A program made the position numbers and the translations under genes. This document shows, piece after piece, positions 18,458 to 27,261 of a stretch of DNA of 64,000 nt. Position 1 is the stretch's first letter. Every line of letters begins with the position of its first letter. The notes beneath the pieces were generated by a model that worked only from the letters and a program-made list of their open reading frames with translations, did not search any database and was not told where the DNA came from. The DNA comes from an uncultured Gammaproteobacteria bacterium (GTDB lineage: Bacteria; Pseudomonadota; Gammaproteobacteria; PS1; Pseudothioglobaceae): contig CACDVH010000001.1 of NCBI GenBank assembly GCA_902556205.1, forward strand, positions 186,001 through 250,000, given 5' to 3'.

Positions 18458-19228
18458 TCAAAAATTTCCATGAGCTATAAAAGCGCTATTTCTATAGCTT
18501 TGTTTTCCGTAACTGAATGGTTGGCTATTTGGAAGTAAGACGCTCCCACCTGCAGATCTTAGTACAGCATCTCCCGCTGCAGTATCCCACTCCATTGTGG
18601 GTCCAAATCTAGGATAGACATCTGCCTCACCGCAGGCGACTAGACAAAACTTTAATGAAGAGCCTATTGAAACCGTCTTCTTAACGTTATTATCCATAAG
18701 CCAATTATCTGTTAATTCATCCCTATGGGATACACTTGCAACTGCCACAGGACCCGAATTTGGAACTTCTCTTATTTTAATTTCTTTGAAACCATTCTCA
18801 GATTCTTCAAAAGCTCCCGTTAGATTTGAGGCAAAAAACATACGATTAAGCGCTGGCGCAAAAACAACTCCCAGAGTTGGAATACCATTCTCAATGAGAC
18901 CAAGATTTACCGTAAACGAGCCAAGTCCATCCTTTTTTAGAAATTCTTTTGTTCCATCAAGCGGGTCAATTAGAAAAAATTGATTACCAGCCTCTAATTC
19001 ATGACTGCTAGCGTTCTCCTCAGATACTATTGGAATATCAGGAATAATTTTCTTGAGTTGACTTAAGATGAGTTTTTCAGCAGCCTGATCGGCAAGAGTA
19101 ACTGGTGAACCATCACCTTTATAGTTAACGTCAAATGAACTTTCATAGATCTTCATTATCTCACTGCCCGCATCTCTAGCAACTTCTCGCAATTCAGTGA
19201 GTAATTCAGAATATTCTATTTTTATCAT
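18458..19228 (-). CDS. cysQ: 3'(2'),5'-bisphosphate nucleotidase CysQ
   Basis: A 256-residue member of the inositol-monophosphatase fold that hydrolyses PAP to AMP. Metal-binding residues are seen in VSEEN (E70, E71) and DPLDGTKEF (88-96), with the C-terminal EWDTAAGDAVLRSAGG motif typical of CysQ. PAP is the by-product of PAPS-dependent sulfotransfer or PAPS reduction, so it pairs logically with the APS-kinase fusion gene upstream. It lies downstream of creatinase on the same strand, with an 18-bp gap. A second paralogue lies at 50934-51689. Confidence 0.9.
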   Translation of the reverse strand: MIKIEYSELLTELREVARDAGSEIMKIYESSFDVNYKGDGSPVTLADQAAEKLILSQLKKIIPDIPIVSEENASSHELEAGNQFFLIDPLDGTKEFLKKDGLGSFTVNLGLIENGIPTLGVVFAPALNRMFFASNLTGAFEESENGFKEIKIREVPNSGPVAVASVSHRDELTDNWLMDNNVKKTVSIGSSLKFCLVACGEADVYPRFGPTMEWDTAAGDAVLRSAGGSVLLPNSQPFSYGKQSYRNSAFIAHGNF

Positions 19229-19246
19229 TGCTTACAAATACTGATA

Positions 19247-20452
19247 TTACTTAATAATGTTGTGCTCTGGTCCAAATGGAAACTTGGTGATGTCATAAGC
19301 GCTATCCTCAGTAAGAACCAGTACGTCATGCTCTCTGTAACCACCTGCTCCTGGTTTACCCTCTGGGATCATAATCATTGGCTCCATCGAAACAACCATA
19401 TTCTTTTCGAGGACTGTATCGATATCCTCTCGAAGCTCAACACCAGCCTCACGGCCATAGTAATGAGATAGAACTCCAAATGAGTGACCATAGCCAAATG
19501 TTCTGCTTTCAAGTAGATTATATTCTTCAAAAATTTTGTTAAGCTCAAGAGCTATATCTTTACAGGCAACCCCTGGCTTGATAAGTTTCATGCCCTCTTC
19601 ATGAACTTTTACATTGATTTCCCACAATCTCAAAGACTCATCATCAACATGATCATAAAATAAGGTTCTTTCAAGCGCAACGTAGTAACCAGCAATCATT
19701 GAAAAACAGTTAAGACTTAAGATATCCCCTTTTTGAACTTGTCTAGTAGTGACTGGGTTGTGCGCGCCATCAGTATTGATGCCTGATTGAAACCAAGTCC
19801 ATGTATCCATTAGCTCTGAGTGAGGATAGCGCTTAGCAATTTCTCGAACCATAGCTTGAGTTGAGTGAAGAGCTACTTCGTGTTCTGGCACTCCTTCTTT
19901 GATTGCCTCTACAAGAGCTGCTCCACCAATATCACAAACATTAGCACCCTGAATAATGTGAGCTATTTCTTCATCTGATTTAACTGATCGCATTTTCATG
20001 CAGTCAACAGAAATATCAATAAATTGTGCTTGATCAAGCGCAGCATGGAGTTTATCCAAGCGCTCCTTAGTAATGTGGTCAAACTCGATACCAATTTTTC
20101 CACCATTATTAACAATTTGCTGCAACGCATAAAAGAAGCTATCTTTTTGCCAGTCTGTATAGACCAGGTTGTCACCGAACGTTCTTCTGAATGGCTGACC
20201 ACCATCAATATTCGCTGTCACTGAAGTTACTTTATCTTGTGTAATGACCAGCGCATAGGGCCTGCCAAAAGAGCAGTAAAGAAAGTCACTGTAGTAATTA
20301 ATACCATGGATAGAGGTAAAGATAACGGTATCTACATTGTTTTGAGCCATATGCTCTCTTAGTTTTCTTTGTCTATTTTGGTATTCTTTATCACTAAATG
20401 TATGAGCTATATTTTCACCATTTGGAATGAGAATTGTTCTTGGCATGTTCAT
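19247..20452 (-). CDS. Creatinase (creatine amidinohydrolase)
   Basis: A 401-residue pita-bread-fold enzyme hydrolysing creatine to sarcosine and urea. It follows Pseudomonas putida creatinase closely along its whole length. The substrate residues F62 and R64 (YCSFGRPYAL) and the catalytic set H231, E261, R334 and E357 correspond, with a one-residue offset, to H232, E262, R335 and E358 of that enzyme. A metal-dependent aminopeptidase of the same fold would show five metal ligands instead. AGGAG precedes the start codon. It lies downstream of the oxoprolinase-DUF1989-EamA genes and feeds the sarcosine oxidase encoded at 28.4-33.6 kb. Confidence 0.93.
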   Translation of the reverse strand: MNMPRTILIPNGENIAHTFSDKEYQNRQRKLREHMAQNNVDTVIFTSIHGINYYSDFLYCSFGRPYALVITQDKVTSVTANIDGGQPFRRTFGDNLVYTDWQKDSFFYALQQIVNNGGKIGIEFDHITKERLDKLHAALDQAQFIDISVDCMKMRSVKSDEEIAHIIQGANVCDIGGAALVEAIKEGVPEHEVALHSTQAMVREIAKRYPHSELMDTWTWFQSGINTDGAHNPVTTRQVQKGDILSLNCFSMIAGYYVALERTLFYDHVDDESLRLWEINVKVHEEGMKLIKPGVACKDIALELNKIFEEYNLLESRTFGYGHSFGVLSHYYGREAGVELREDIDTVLEKNMVVSMEPMIMIPEGKPGAGGYREHDVLVLTEDSAYDITKFPFGPEHNIIK

Positions 20453-20561
20453 GGTAACTCCTGTATCTGCGTTAATTTGTGCGGATGTTAGACAATTTCT
20501 CTAAGTATAGCAAGCTTTTTTTATACAGAGCTATGTTTAAATCTATAGATGATAAGAACTT

Positions 20562-21440
20562 TTAGATAACTCTTTCCTTAGGCTTATTCAATATATTTTC
20601 ACGAACAAAAGTATAAACACCAGATGCTACAATGATAGCTGCACCGAGGAGCGTCAACATATCCGGTCTTTCAGAGAGGACAATAATGGATAGAAGCATG
20701 GCAAAAACAAGTCTTGAATATCTAAAAGGCGATATAACTGACATCTCACCAGTTCTTGCTGCAATAACAATTGAGTAATATGCAATAACACCGAATGCTG
20801 ATGCACCGGCAAAAAATAAAATGTCTTTGGAGCTAGGCACTAACATCTCAGAGCTAAACGGTATTAACATAATGCCAGAGACTCCAAAGGCCAAGAAAGC
20901 ATAAAGAGAGATGGTCACTGATGGTAATTTCACTTCAATAGCGCGTGTTGCAAGGTCTCTTCCAGCTAAAAAAGTTGCTCCAAGAAGTGCAAAAATAGAA
21001 GCTGGCATAAAGCTTCCAAAGCCAGGTCTAAGAATCAATAAAACACCAATAAAGCCAACAAAAACTGCTGTCCATCTACGCCAACCAACTTTTTCTTTGA
21101 AGAAGATGGCCGCTCCAATTGTGACTAATAAGGGCATGACCTGAATGATTGCAGAGGCAGAAGATAAAGGTGTTAGGGCAATTGCAAGAACAAAAAATAA
21201 AGCTCCAAAAAGTTCACATAGGGTTCGTATAATGACCGGAGTAGTCAATAAACCCTGATGAAAAATTGGAGCTTTTGTTAAAAGTCCAATGATGAGAAAT
21301 ATAATGCTTCCACTGAATCCAAGAATGATGATAATTTCAGAAATTGGAAGATTTTCTGAGAGCATTTTAATAAATAAATCCTCACACGCAAAGCCTGCCA
21401 TAGCGAGAATCATAAATAAAATGCCCTTTAAATTATCCAT
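20562..21440 (-). CDS. EamA/DMT-family transporter
   Basis: A 292-residue inner-membrane protein with about ten hydrophobic helices arranged as two EamA repeats, as in drug/metabolite transporters (RhaT/YdcZ-like). It lies between the DUF1989 gene (29 bp upstream) and creatinase (109 bp downstream) on one strand. It is therefore a candidate carrier for creatine, creatinine or a product of their breakdown. DMT proteins are often exporters and the direction cannot be told from sequence. Confidence 0.85.
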   Translation of the reverse strand: MDNLKGILFMILAMAGFACEDLFIKMLSENLPISEIIIILGFSGSIIFLIIGLLTKAPIFHQGLLTTPVIIRTLCELFGALFFVLAIALTPLSSASAIIQVMPLLVTIGAAIFFKEKVGWRRWTAVFVGFIGVLLILRPGFGSFMPASIFALLGATFLAGRDLATRAIEVKLPSVTISLYAFLAFGVSGIMLIPFSSEMLVPSSKDILFFAGASAFGVIAYYSIVIAARTGEMSVISPFRYSRLVFAMLLSIIVLSERPDMLTLLGAAIIVASGVYTFVRENILNKPKERVI

Positions 21441-21469
21441 CTCAATTCATTCTCATTTAAAGTTGAATT

Positions 21470-22333
21470 TTAACTGGAGCCGTGATTCCTCGAGTACTTA
21501 TTTGATGCTTGGGGGGACCATTGCTTTAGAGCGCTTTCAGCTGGTTTATAAATGTCTACTTGAAGTGGGTAACATGCGGCTGAATCACTTGAGTGACTGG
21601 AGCTACAATCACCCCCTGGACATGCTGATAATCCACAGAGAAGATCAATTTCTGCAAAGAATTCTATATAGTCATCGGGACGAACTGGACTAGCTTTCAT
21701 AAAATACTGATGTGTATCTTTTGTAAAACCCGTGCACATAAAGACATTAAGTACATCATGAACGTGATGCTCAATCTCATTAATGGGTTTTTGTTGCTGA
21801 CCTGAAAGCGCTCTGCATAAGTTAGAATGACAACAATAATGATACTCCTCATTATTTAATGCAACATGAGTATAAGGATCGCAACGAGTTCCAATGACAT
21901 CATGAACACTTCCACCATCATCATCGTACCCATACCAGTCAAGAGTGTCATGTGTAATGGTAGCCAGAGGCCTTAAAAATGGTAGGTTTGAATAAAGTCT
22001 ATCGCCAGTGCTTACATGCGTTCCATATAACGCTCGTGTCTTTCCACTAAAGAATCGTTCATTGATATTATTTTTGTTCCATAAATTTAAATCACCTACC
22101 TGTGGACCCTCACGACTAACAATTCGAAAAAAATATCCAGCAGGCACCTCAAAAGTTCTAGCATCTCTAGGAGGAATAATGATAGATTCTGTGAGATTCA
22201 TATTCTCACAAGCAGATTTATAAAAAACTGCATCATAGGCTGGGAGATTATCAATAGGATAAGATATCACTGGCTTAATTGAGCGCCTAGTTTCAGCATC
22301 ATTGGGTTCTGGACTTAAGTTAATTACTTTCAT
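21470..22333 (-). CDS. DUF1989 / urea-carboxylase-associated family protein
   Basis: A 287-residue DUF1989 protein. Family segments include IIIPPRDARTFEVPAGYFFRI (51-71), GPQVGDLNLW and the Cys/His-rich parts: H106, HYCCHSNLC (165-173) and CPGGDC (238-243), which probably bind metal. Related proteins (CgdA/CgdB, formerly urea-carboxylase-associated proteins) act as carboxyguanidine deiminase in guanidine degradation. Placed between a fused hydantoinase/oxoprolinase and an EamA-creatinase pair, it may deiminate a guanidino compound such as creatine or creatinine; this is inference. A strong AGGAG precedes the start. Confidence 0.82.
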   Translation of the reverse strand: MKVINLSPEPNDAETRRSIKPVISYPIDNLPAYDAVFYKSACENMNLTESIIIPPRDARTFEVPAGYFFRIVSREGPQVGDLNLWNKNNINERFFSGKTRALYGTHVSTGDRLYSNLPFLRPLATITHDTLDWYGYDDDGGSVHDVIGTRCDPYTHVALNNEEYHYCCHSNLCRALSGQQQKPINEIEHHVHDVLNVFMCTGFTKDTHQYFMKASPVRPDDYIEFFAEIDLLCGLSACPGGDCSSSHSSDSAACYPLQVDIYKPAESALKQWSPQASNKYSRNHGSS

Positions 22334-22369
22334 AGTGGTCTCCTATTAATAGAGTCATTTTAATTGTCC

Positions 22370-25300
22370 CTAGGTTAGGTGGTTTTTTCCAAAACCTCCT
22401 CCTCCAGGCGTCTTTAGTACAAAAAGATCATTTTCACTCACTTCAATTTGTCCTTTAGTGCCAAGATCTGTCACACTTTCATCAGAATGAATGACATAGT
22501 TTTCACCAAGAGCACCTGATTCTCCTCCAGATAACCCGTAGGGCGGTATTTTTCTGTGACCTGCAATGACATTTACCGTCATGGATTCAAGAAACCGCAG
22601 CCTTCGGTCAACCCCATTTCCACCAGTATGTAAACCTTTACCACCTGAATTTTTTCTGATGCTAAAGGATTCCAGTTTAACGGGGAAGCGCCATTCCAAA
22701 ACCTCTGGATCAGTGAGTCTTGAGTTAGTCATATGAGTGTGAACTGCGCTACAGCCTGGCTGATTGATACTGGCCCCTGAACCTCCGCAGATGGTTTCGT
22801 AATTTTGAACTTTGTCATTACCCCAGATAAAGTTATTCATTGTTCCCTGTGATGCTGCAAAATTACCTAGAGCACCAAGTAAAGTATCAACAATGTATTG
22901 AGATGTTTCAACATTACCTGAAAAAACTGCAGCCGGGTATTCAGGATTAATCATTGAGTTATTCGGAATAATCAAATTTAAGGGTTTTAAGCAGCCTGAG
23001 TTCAGAGGGATATCATCATCGACTAGGCAGCGAAAAACATAGAGCACTGCAGCATAACAAATTGCACTCGGTGCATTATAGTTTCCTGGATGTTGATCAC
23101 TGGTGCCCGTGAAATCAATGGTTGCTGAGCGTTCCAATTTATCCACACTAATAGATACACACACCTTATGACCATCATCCATTTGATAGGTAAAGCTTGA
23201 GTCACTTAGAACATCCAAAACTCGTCGAACGGATTCCTCAGCGTTATCTTGAACGTGACCCATGTATGCATGAACAACATCAATTCCATAGTGCTCGATC
23301 ACTTTTATAAGCTCTTGAGATCCTTTTTCTGCGGCCGCAACTTGGGCTTTTAAATCAGCTATATTTTGATTAACATTTCTTGCAGGATGCTCTGCTTGAG
23401 CTAATAGGGCATTAATTTCATCTTCAAGGAATACTCCCTTAGAGACAATGGTAAAGTTATCTATTAAAACTCCCTCCTCTTTAATATGAGTTGAATTCGC
23501 TGGGGCAGAACCTGGAACCGTACCGCCTATGTCAGCATGATGACCCCTCGTAGCAACATAGAAAATCACATTCTCATTGCCATCGTCGAATACCGGCTTT
23601 ATTAGAGTGATATCTGGTAAGTGAGTGCCGCCATTGTATGGAGCATTAATAAGAAAGGCGTCACCAGAATTCATAGTATGTGAATTTTCACGAATAATGG
23701 TTTTAATAGATTCACTCATTGAGCCCAGGTGAACTGGCACATGGGGCGCATTTGCAACAAGCTCTCCCTCGGGAGAAAAAATAGCACAGGAGAAGTCTAA
23801 ACGCTCTTTGATGTTCACTGATGAGGCCGTATTCTCAAGCACCATGCCCATTTGTTCTGCAACGTTCATAAATAAGTTATTAAATATTTCTAACATGATA
23901 GGGTCCACGCTTGTTCCTATAGCGTTAGATCTTAAAACTTTTTGATTACGAGTTAGGATTAAATCATTACTCTCTTTGAGCATTGCCTCCCAGCCAGGCT
24001 CTATGATGAAGGTTGAAGTTGGCTCAATAATGACAGCAGGGCCAGAGATTTTTTCATTCGGCTTGATATTATCTCGATTATAAAAAATGGTTTTTTCCAG
24101 TTTCCCATTTATAAATACCTCTTGAGTTGATAGAGAGTCAGTTTTTAGTCTATTGTGGGTATTTACCTCCCAATCAAATGACTCACTTTGACATGATACC
24201 TCGGTCTGGGCTGATTCAATGATGATAGGTTTTTCTGGTGAGATAAATCCAAATCTTGCTTTATGAGTAGCCTCAAAACTCGATTTCATTGAAGGAAAAT
24301 TTGTAAATTTAACGGGCAAGGATGTGTCAGAGTCTTTGTAGCGCAGATGAACTCGATCAGTATATTGAAATAGACTCTCATTAAGGTTTTGTGTAATCAA
24401 ATCTTTTCGCCCATCAGACTGAAGACCTTTAAAGCATTTACTTAAGTAGTCTATTAGGCCAGAATCAAGAGGTAATTCAACTGCTGCCTCATTGATTGTT
24501 CTGCTATCTGCAAGACCAATTCCATAGGCAGATAAAACACCTGCATAGGGATGAAGGTGAATTTTTTTGATTCCCAGTTTATCGGCTACCATGCAAGCGT
24601 GTTGACCGCCAGCTCCGCCAAAACAAGAGAGCGTATAGTCGCTGACATCATAGCCACGCTGAACTGAGATTTTCTTGATCGCATTTGACATGCTATCAAC
24701 CGCAATGGATAAAAAGCCCTCTGCGACCTTATGCGGGGTAACAGTTTTCTTGATGCTTAATGAAATATCATTGGCCAGAGACTTAAATTTTCTTTGAACA
24801 ATTTTGAGGTCAAGTTTTTGATTGCCATTAGGGCCAAAAACTTTAGGAAAGTAATCTGGATTTAGTTTGCCTAGCATCACGTTACAATCTGTAACTGTAA
24901 GCGGGCCACCATTACGATAACAAGCTGGTCCAGGAAAAGCGCCAGCGGATTCTGGGCCAACGCGATACCTAGACCCATCGAAATGCAGAATAGAGCCCCC
25001 ACCAGCAGCAACAGTATTGATTAACATCATTGGCGACTTTAGCCTGACGCCTGTTACCTCTGTCTCAAGAGTTCTCTCGTATTCTCCATTATAGTGGCAG
25101 ACATCGGTTGAGGTCCCTCCCATATCAAAACCTATCAGCTTACTTAGTCCAATTTTTTCTCCAGTTTTGACCATTCCAACCACGCCACCTGCAGGCCCTG
25201 AAAGAATCGCATCCTTGCCTTGAAAATAGTTGGCATCAGTAAGGCCTCCATTCGATTGCATGAACATTAATCGGCCAAAGTCTGATTGACTAGGTCCAAG

Positions 25301-26002
25301 TTCATTTCTAACTTTATTAACATAACGACGCAGGATAGGCGATAAGTAGGCATCAACTACTGTTGTATCTCCGCGAGGAATGATTTTCATAAGTGGACTT
25401 ATTTGATGACTAACTGAAATTTGTGTAAATCCAATTTCTTTAGCAATGAGGCTAATTTGCTTTTCATGCTCTTGATGCCTGTATCCATGAAGCAAAACAA
25501 TTGCAATAGATCTAAAGCCCTTAATAAAGGCCTCGGTTAATACTTTTCTTGTATCTATAGTGTTAAGCTGTTTTAATACCTTCCCACCCTTATCAACTCT
25601 TTCATCAATCTCAACCACTTCAGAATATAGCATTTCTGGGAGTTGGATATCTAAAGAAAATAAGTTTGGCCTTTGCTGGTATCCAATTCTCAAAATATCT
25701 GCAAAGCCTTTTGTGATTGCTAGCAGTGTTTTCTCTCCTTTTCTTTCAAGGAGTGCATTGGTAGCCACTGTAGTGCCCATTTTTATAGACTCAATTTGCT
25801 GAATTGGAATAGACTCTTTTTCTTTCAATGACAACAAGTCTTTTATACCCTGAATTGCAGCATCTTCATAATGATGAGGATTTTCAGATAGCAGTTTGTG
25901 ACTTAAGAGTTCTCCATTTGGATTTTTACTGATGATATCAGTAAATGTTCCTCCCCTATCAATCCAGAACTGCCACTTGGGTTTTTCATTTAAATTCATC
26001 AA
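22370..26002 (-). CDS. Fused hydantoinase/5-oxoprolinase (HyuA-HyuB)
   Basis: A 1210-residue ATP-dependent cyclic-amide hydrolase. The N-terminal HyuA half has FWIDRGGTFTDI (nucleotide-binding), GTTVATNALLERKG and FDMGGTSTDV. The C-terminal HyuB half begins about residue 690 (DPIMLEIFNNLFMNVAEQMG). The single-chain arrangement and the starting motif are those of 5-oxoprolinase, which opens 5-oxoproline to glutamate; two-subunit relatives open N-methylhydantoin on the creatinine route to N-carbamoylsarcosine. The creatinase and DUF1989 neighbours favour a creatinine-related role, and the fused architecture favours oxoproline. It is first gene of its operon, 37 bp before the DUF1989 gene. Confidence 0.88.
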   Translation of the reverse strand: MMNLNEKPKWQFWIDRGGTFTDIISKNPNGELLSHKLLSENPHHYEDAAIQGIKDLLSLKEKESIPIQQIESIKMGTTVATNALLERKGEKTLLAITKGFADILRIGYQQRPNLFSLDIQLPEMLYSEVVEIDERVDKGGKVLKQLNTIDTRKVLTEAFIKGFRSIAIVLLHGYRHQEHEKQISLIAKEIGFTQISVSHQISPLMKIIPRGDTTVVDAYLSPILRRYVNKVRNELGPSQSDFGRLMFMQSNGGLTDANYFQGKDAILSGPAGGVVGMVKTGEKIGLSKLIGFDMGGTSTDVCHYNGEYERTLETEVTGVRLKSPMMLINTVAAGGGSILHFDGSRYRVGPESAGAFPGPACYRNGGPLTVTDCNVMLGKLNPDYFPKVFGPNGNQKLDLKIVQRKFKSLANDISLSIKKTVTPHKVAEGFLSIAVDSMSNAIKKISVQRGYDVSDYTLSCFGGAGGQHACMVADKLGIKKIHLHPYAGVLSAYGIGLADSRTINEAAVELPLDSGLIDYLSKCFKGLQSDGRKDLITQNLNESLFQYTDRVHLRYKDSDTSLPVKFTNFPSMKSSFEATHKARFGFISPEKPIIIESAQTEVSCQSESFDWEVNTHNRLKTDSLSTQEVFINGKLEKTIFYNRDNIKPNEKISGPAVIIEPTSTFIIEPGWEAMLKESNDLILTRNQKVLRSNAIGTSVDPIMLEIFNNLFMNVAEQMGMVLENTASSVNIKERLDFSCAIFSPEGELVANAPHVPVHLGSMSESIKTIIRENSHTMNSGDAFLINAPYNGGTHLPDITLIKPVFDDGNENVIFYVATRGHHADIGGTVPGSAPANSTHIKEEGVLIDNFTIVSKGVFLEDEINALLAQAEHPARNVNQNIADLKAQVAAAEKGSQELIKVIEHYGIDVVHAYMGHVQDNAEESVRRVLDVLSDSSFTYQMDDGHKVCVSISVDKLERSATIDFTGTSDQHPGNYNAPSAICYAAVLYVFRCLVDDDIPLNSGCLKPLNLIIPNNSMINPEYPAAVFSGNVETSQYIVDTLLGALGNFAASQGTMNNFIWGNDKVQNYETICGGSGASINQPGCSAVHTHMTNSRLTDPEVLEWRFPVKLESFSIRKNSGGKGLHTGGNGVDRRLRFLESMTVNVIAGHRKIPPYGLSGGESGALGENYVIHSDESVTDLGTKGQIEVSENDLFVLKTPGGGGFGKNHLT

Positions 26003-26087
26003 AAACTTTAATCAATAGACTCTATAGATGAATTATATAGGCAAATAAATTATTATGATTTTCTAAACTTGAGTATTAAAAAAATGA

Positions 26088-26116
26088 TTGACATCTAATT
26101 ATTTTAGGAACAAAAT
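26088..26116 (+). promoter_or_regulatory. Candidate sigma-70 promoter upstream of the second EamA gene
   Basis: A consensus -35 TTGACA (26088-26093) is followed after 17 bp by CAAAAT (26111-26116), a four-of-six match to the -10 box. It faces the EamA gene at 26159, which has GAGGGG (26145-26150) as its ribosome site. The leftward hyuAB promoter must lie in the same 156-bp spacer. Confidence 0.55.
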
Positions 26117-26158
26117 GCCAGAATTAGTTGTAGCCATATATTACGAGGGGTTGATAGG

Positions 26159-27055
26159 ATGAAGAATAGCTATTTACTAGGTTTTTTTCTTGTTGTTGTG
26201 AGCGGGGTAATCTGGAGCTTTGGAGCACCACTAGTAAGATATCTCGAGGATGCTGAAACCTTTAGGCTTCAATATCTGCTTTATAGAGGTTTAATCATTA
26301 CCTCAGTCATACTCATATTTGTTCTTTTTAGGGAAGGGAGGAACTTTTTCCAGACCTTTAAGCGAATAGATTCGTGGAGCCTTATAGGAAGTCTTGTGAT
26401 GTCTGTTACATTTTTTGGATGGATTTATGCATTGACTACAACTACAGTTGCTATCACTTTGCTCATGCTTGCTGTGTCTCCAGTCTTGTCAGCATTTCTA
26501 GGCTACCTCATTCTTGGTGAGAGGTTGAGTAAAAGTACACTCATTAACATGTTAATTGTGGCAATTGGCATTATGATCATGGTTTGGGACACTGAAAAAT
26601 CAGCAACGATAATCGGGGTTCTTTATGGGTTCTTTGTGGCTCTAGGTTTTGCAATTTATACTATCACTATTCGAAAAAATCCTGAAGTTCCCAAGTTATT
26701 AACACCTGCTCTTGCTGGTTTCTTTTGTATGGTCTGGGCAACAATTCTTATTGTTGTAACTGGTGTTAGCTTTGAGATGCCAACAGCCAATATTGGGATT
26801 AGCATGACTCATGGCCTGGTTGTTGGCATGGGTCTAATATTGTATGGCCTGGGAGCGAAGTACCTTCCTAGTGGAGAGCTTGTGATGCTCTCCCTTTTAG
26901 AAGTCGTGCTGGGTATTTTTTGGGCATGGCTTCCGGCTCTAGGAATTCATGAGGTTCCATCAAGAAATACTTTAATCGGAGGATTAGCAATTTTATTTGC
27001 AATCATTATGCAGGGAGTCTATGCCAGAAAAAAACACCTCATTCCAATGCCATAA
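26159..27055 (+). CDS. EamA/DMT-family transporter
   Basis: A 298-residue integral membrane protein with about ten helices and two EamA repeats. The second repeat begins near IGVLYGFFVALGFAIY. It differs clearly in sequence from the EamA protein at 20562-21440. It is divergent from the oxoprolinase operon and precedes the reductase-sarcosine oxidase genes by 206 bp, so a role in moving methylated amino compounds is possible but unproven. A candidate promoter with a consensus -35 box lies 43 bp upstream. Confidence 0.85.
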   Translation: MKNSYLLGFFLVVVSGVIWSFGAPLVRYLEDAETFRLQYLLYRGLIITSVILIFVLFREGRNFFQTFKRIDSWSLIGSLVMSVTFFGWIYALTTTTVAITLLMLAVSPVLSAFLGYLILGERLSKSTLINMLIVAIGIMIMVWDTEKSATIIGVLYGFFVALGFAIYTITIRKNPEVPKLLTPALAGFFCMVWATILIVVTGVSFEMPTANIGISMTHGLVVGMGLILYGLGAKYLPSGELVMLSLLEVVLGIFWAWLPALGIHEVPSRNTLIGGLAILFAIIMQGVYARKKHLIPMP

Positions 27056-27180
27056 ACTCCTTTATTAACAGTATTTTTTGTTTTAGTTGAAAGATTGCTT
27101 TAGCTGGCTTTAATTGTTAAAATTCTCACTTTTTTATCTAATTGTAATCCACAGTTTTATTTGATATATTTGCACTTTTT

Positions 27181-27195
27181 GTAATTAATAATTAC
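27181..27195. promoter_or_regulatory. 15-bp inverted repeat upstream of the reductase-sox genes
   Basis: GTAATT-AAT-AATTAC forms a 6-bp-arm inverted repeat in the 206-bp space before the reductase gene. It is a candidate operator for the sarcosine-oxidase operon. AT-rich DNA gives such repeats by chance, so confidence is limited. The rest of the spacer shows nothing else recognisable. Confidence 0.35.
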
Positions 27196-27261
27196 TTACT
27201 AGAGCCAGTTTTAATAAACTCTGATGCTACAATTGAAAGTTTTTGAATGGCCATAAGCTGA

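Noticed and set aside
19247-20452. Xaa-Pro aminopeptidase (M24) for the creatinase gene
   Set aside because: The substrate residues F62/R64 and the creatinase catalytic set are present, and the sequence tracks P. putida creatinase end to end.
22370-26002. Frame error joining separate hyuA and hyuB genes
   Set aside because: Single-chain oxoprolinases of about 1200-1290 residues are a known form and the junction is in frame without disruption.
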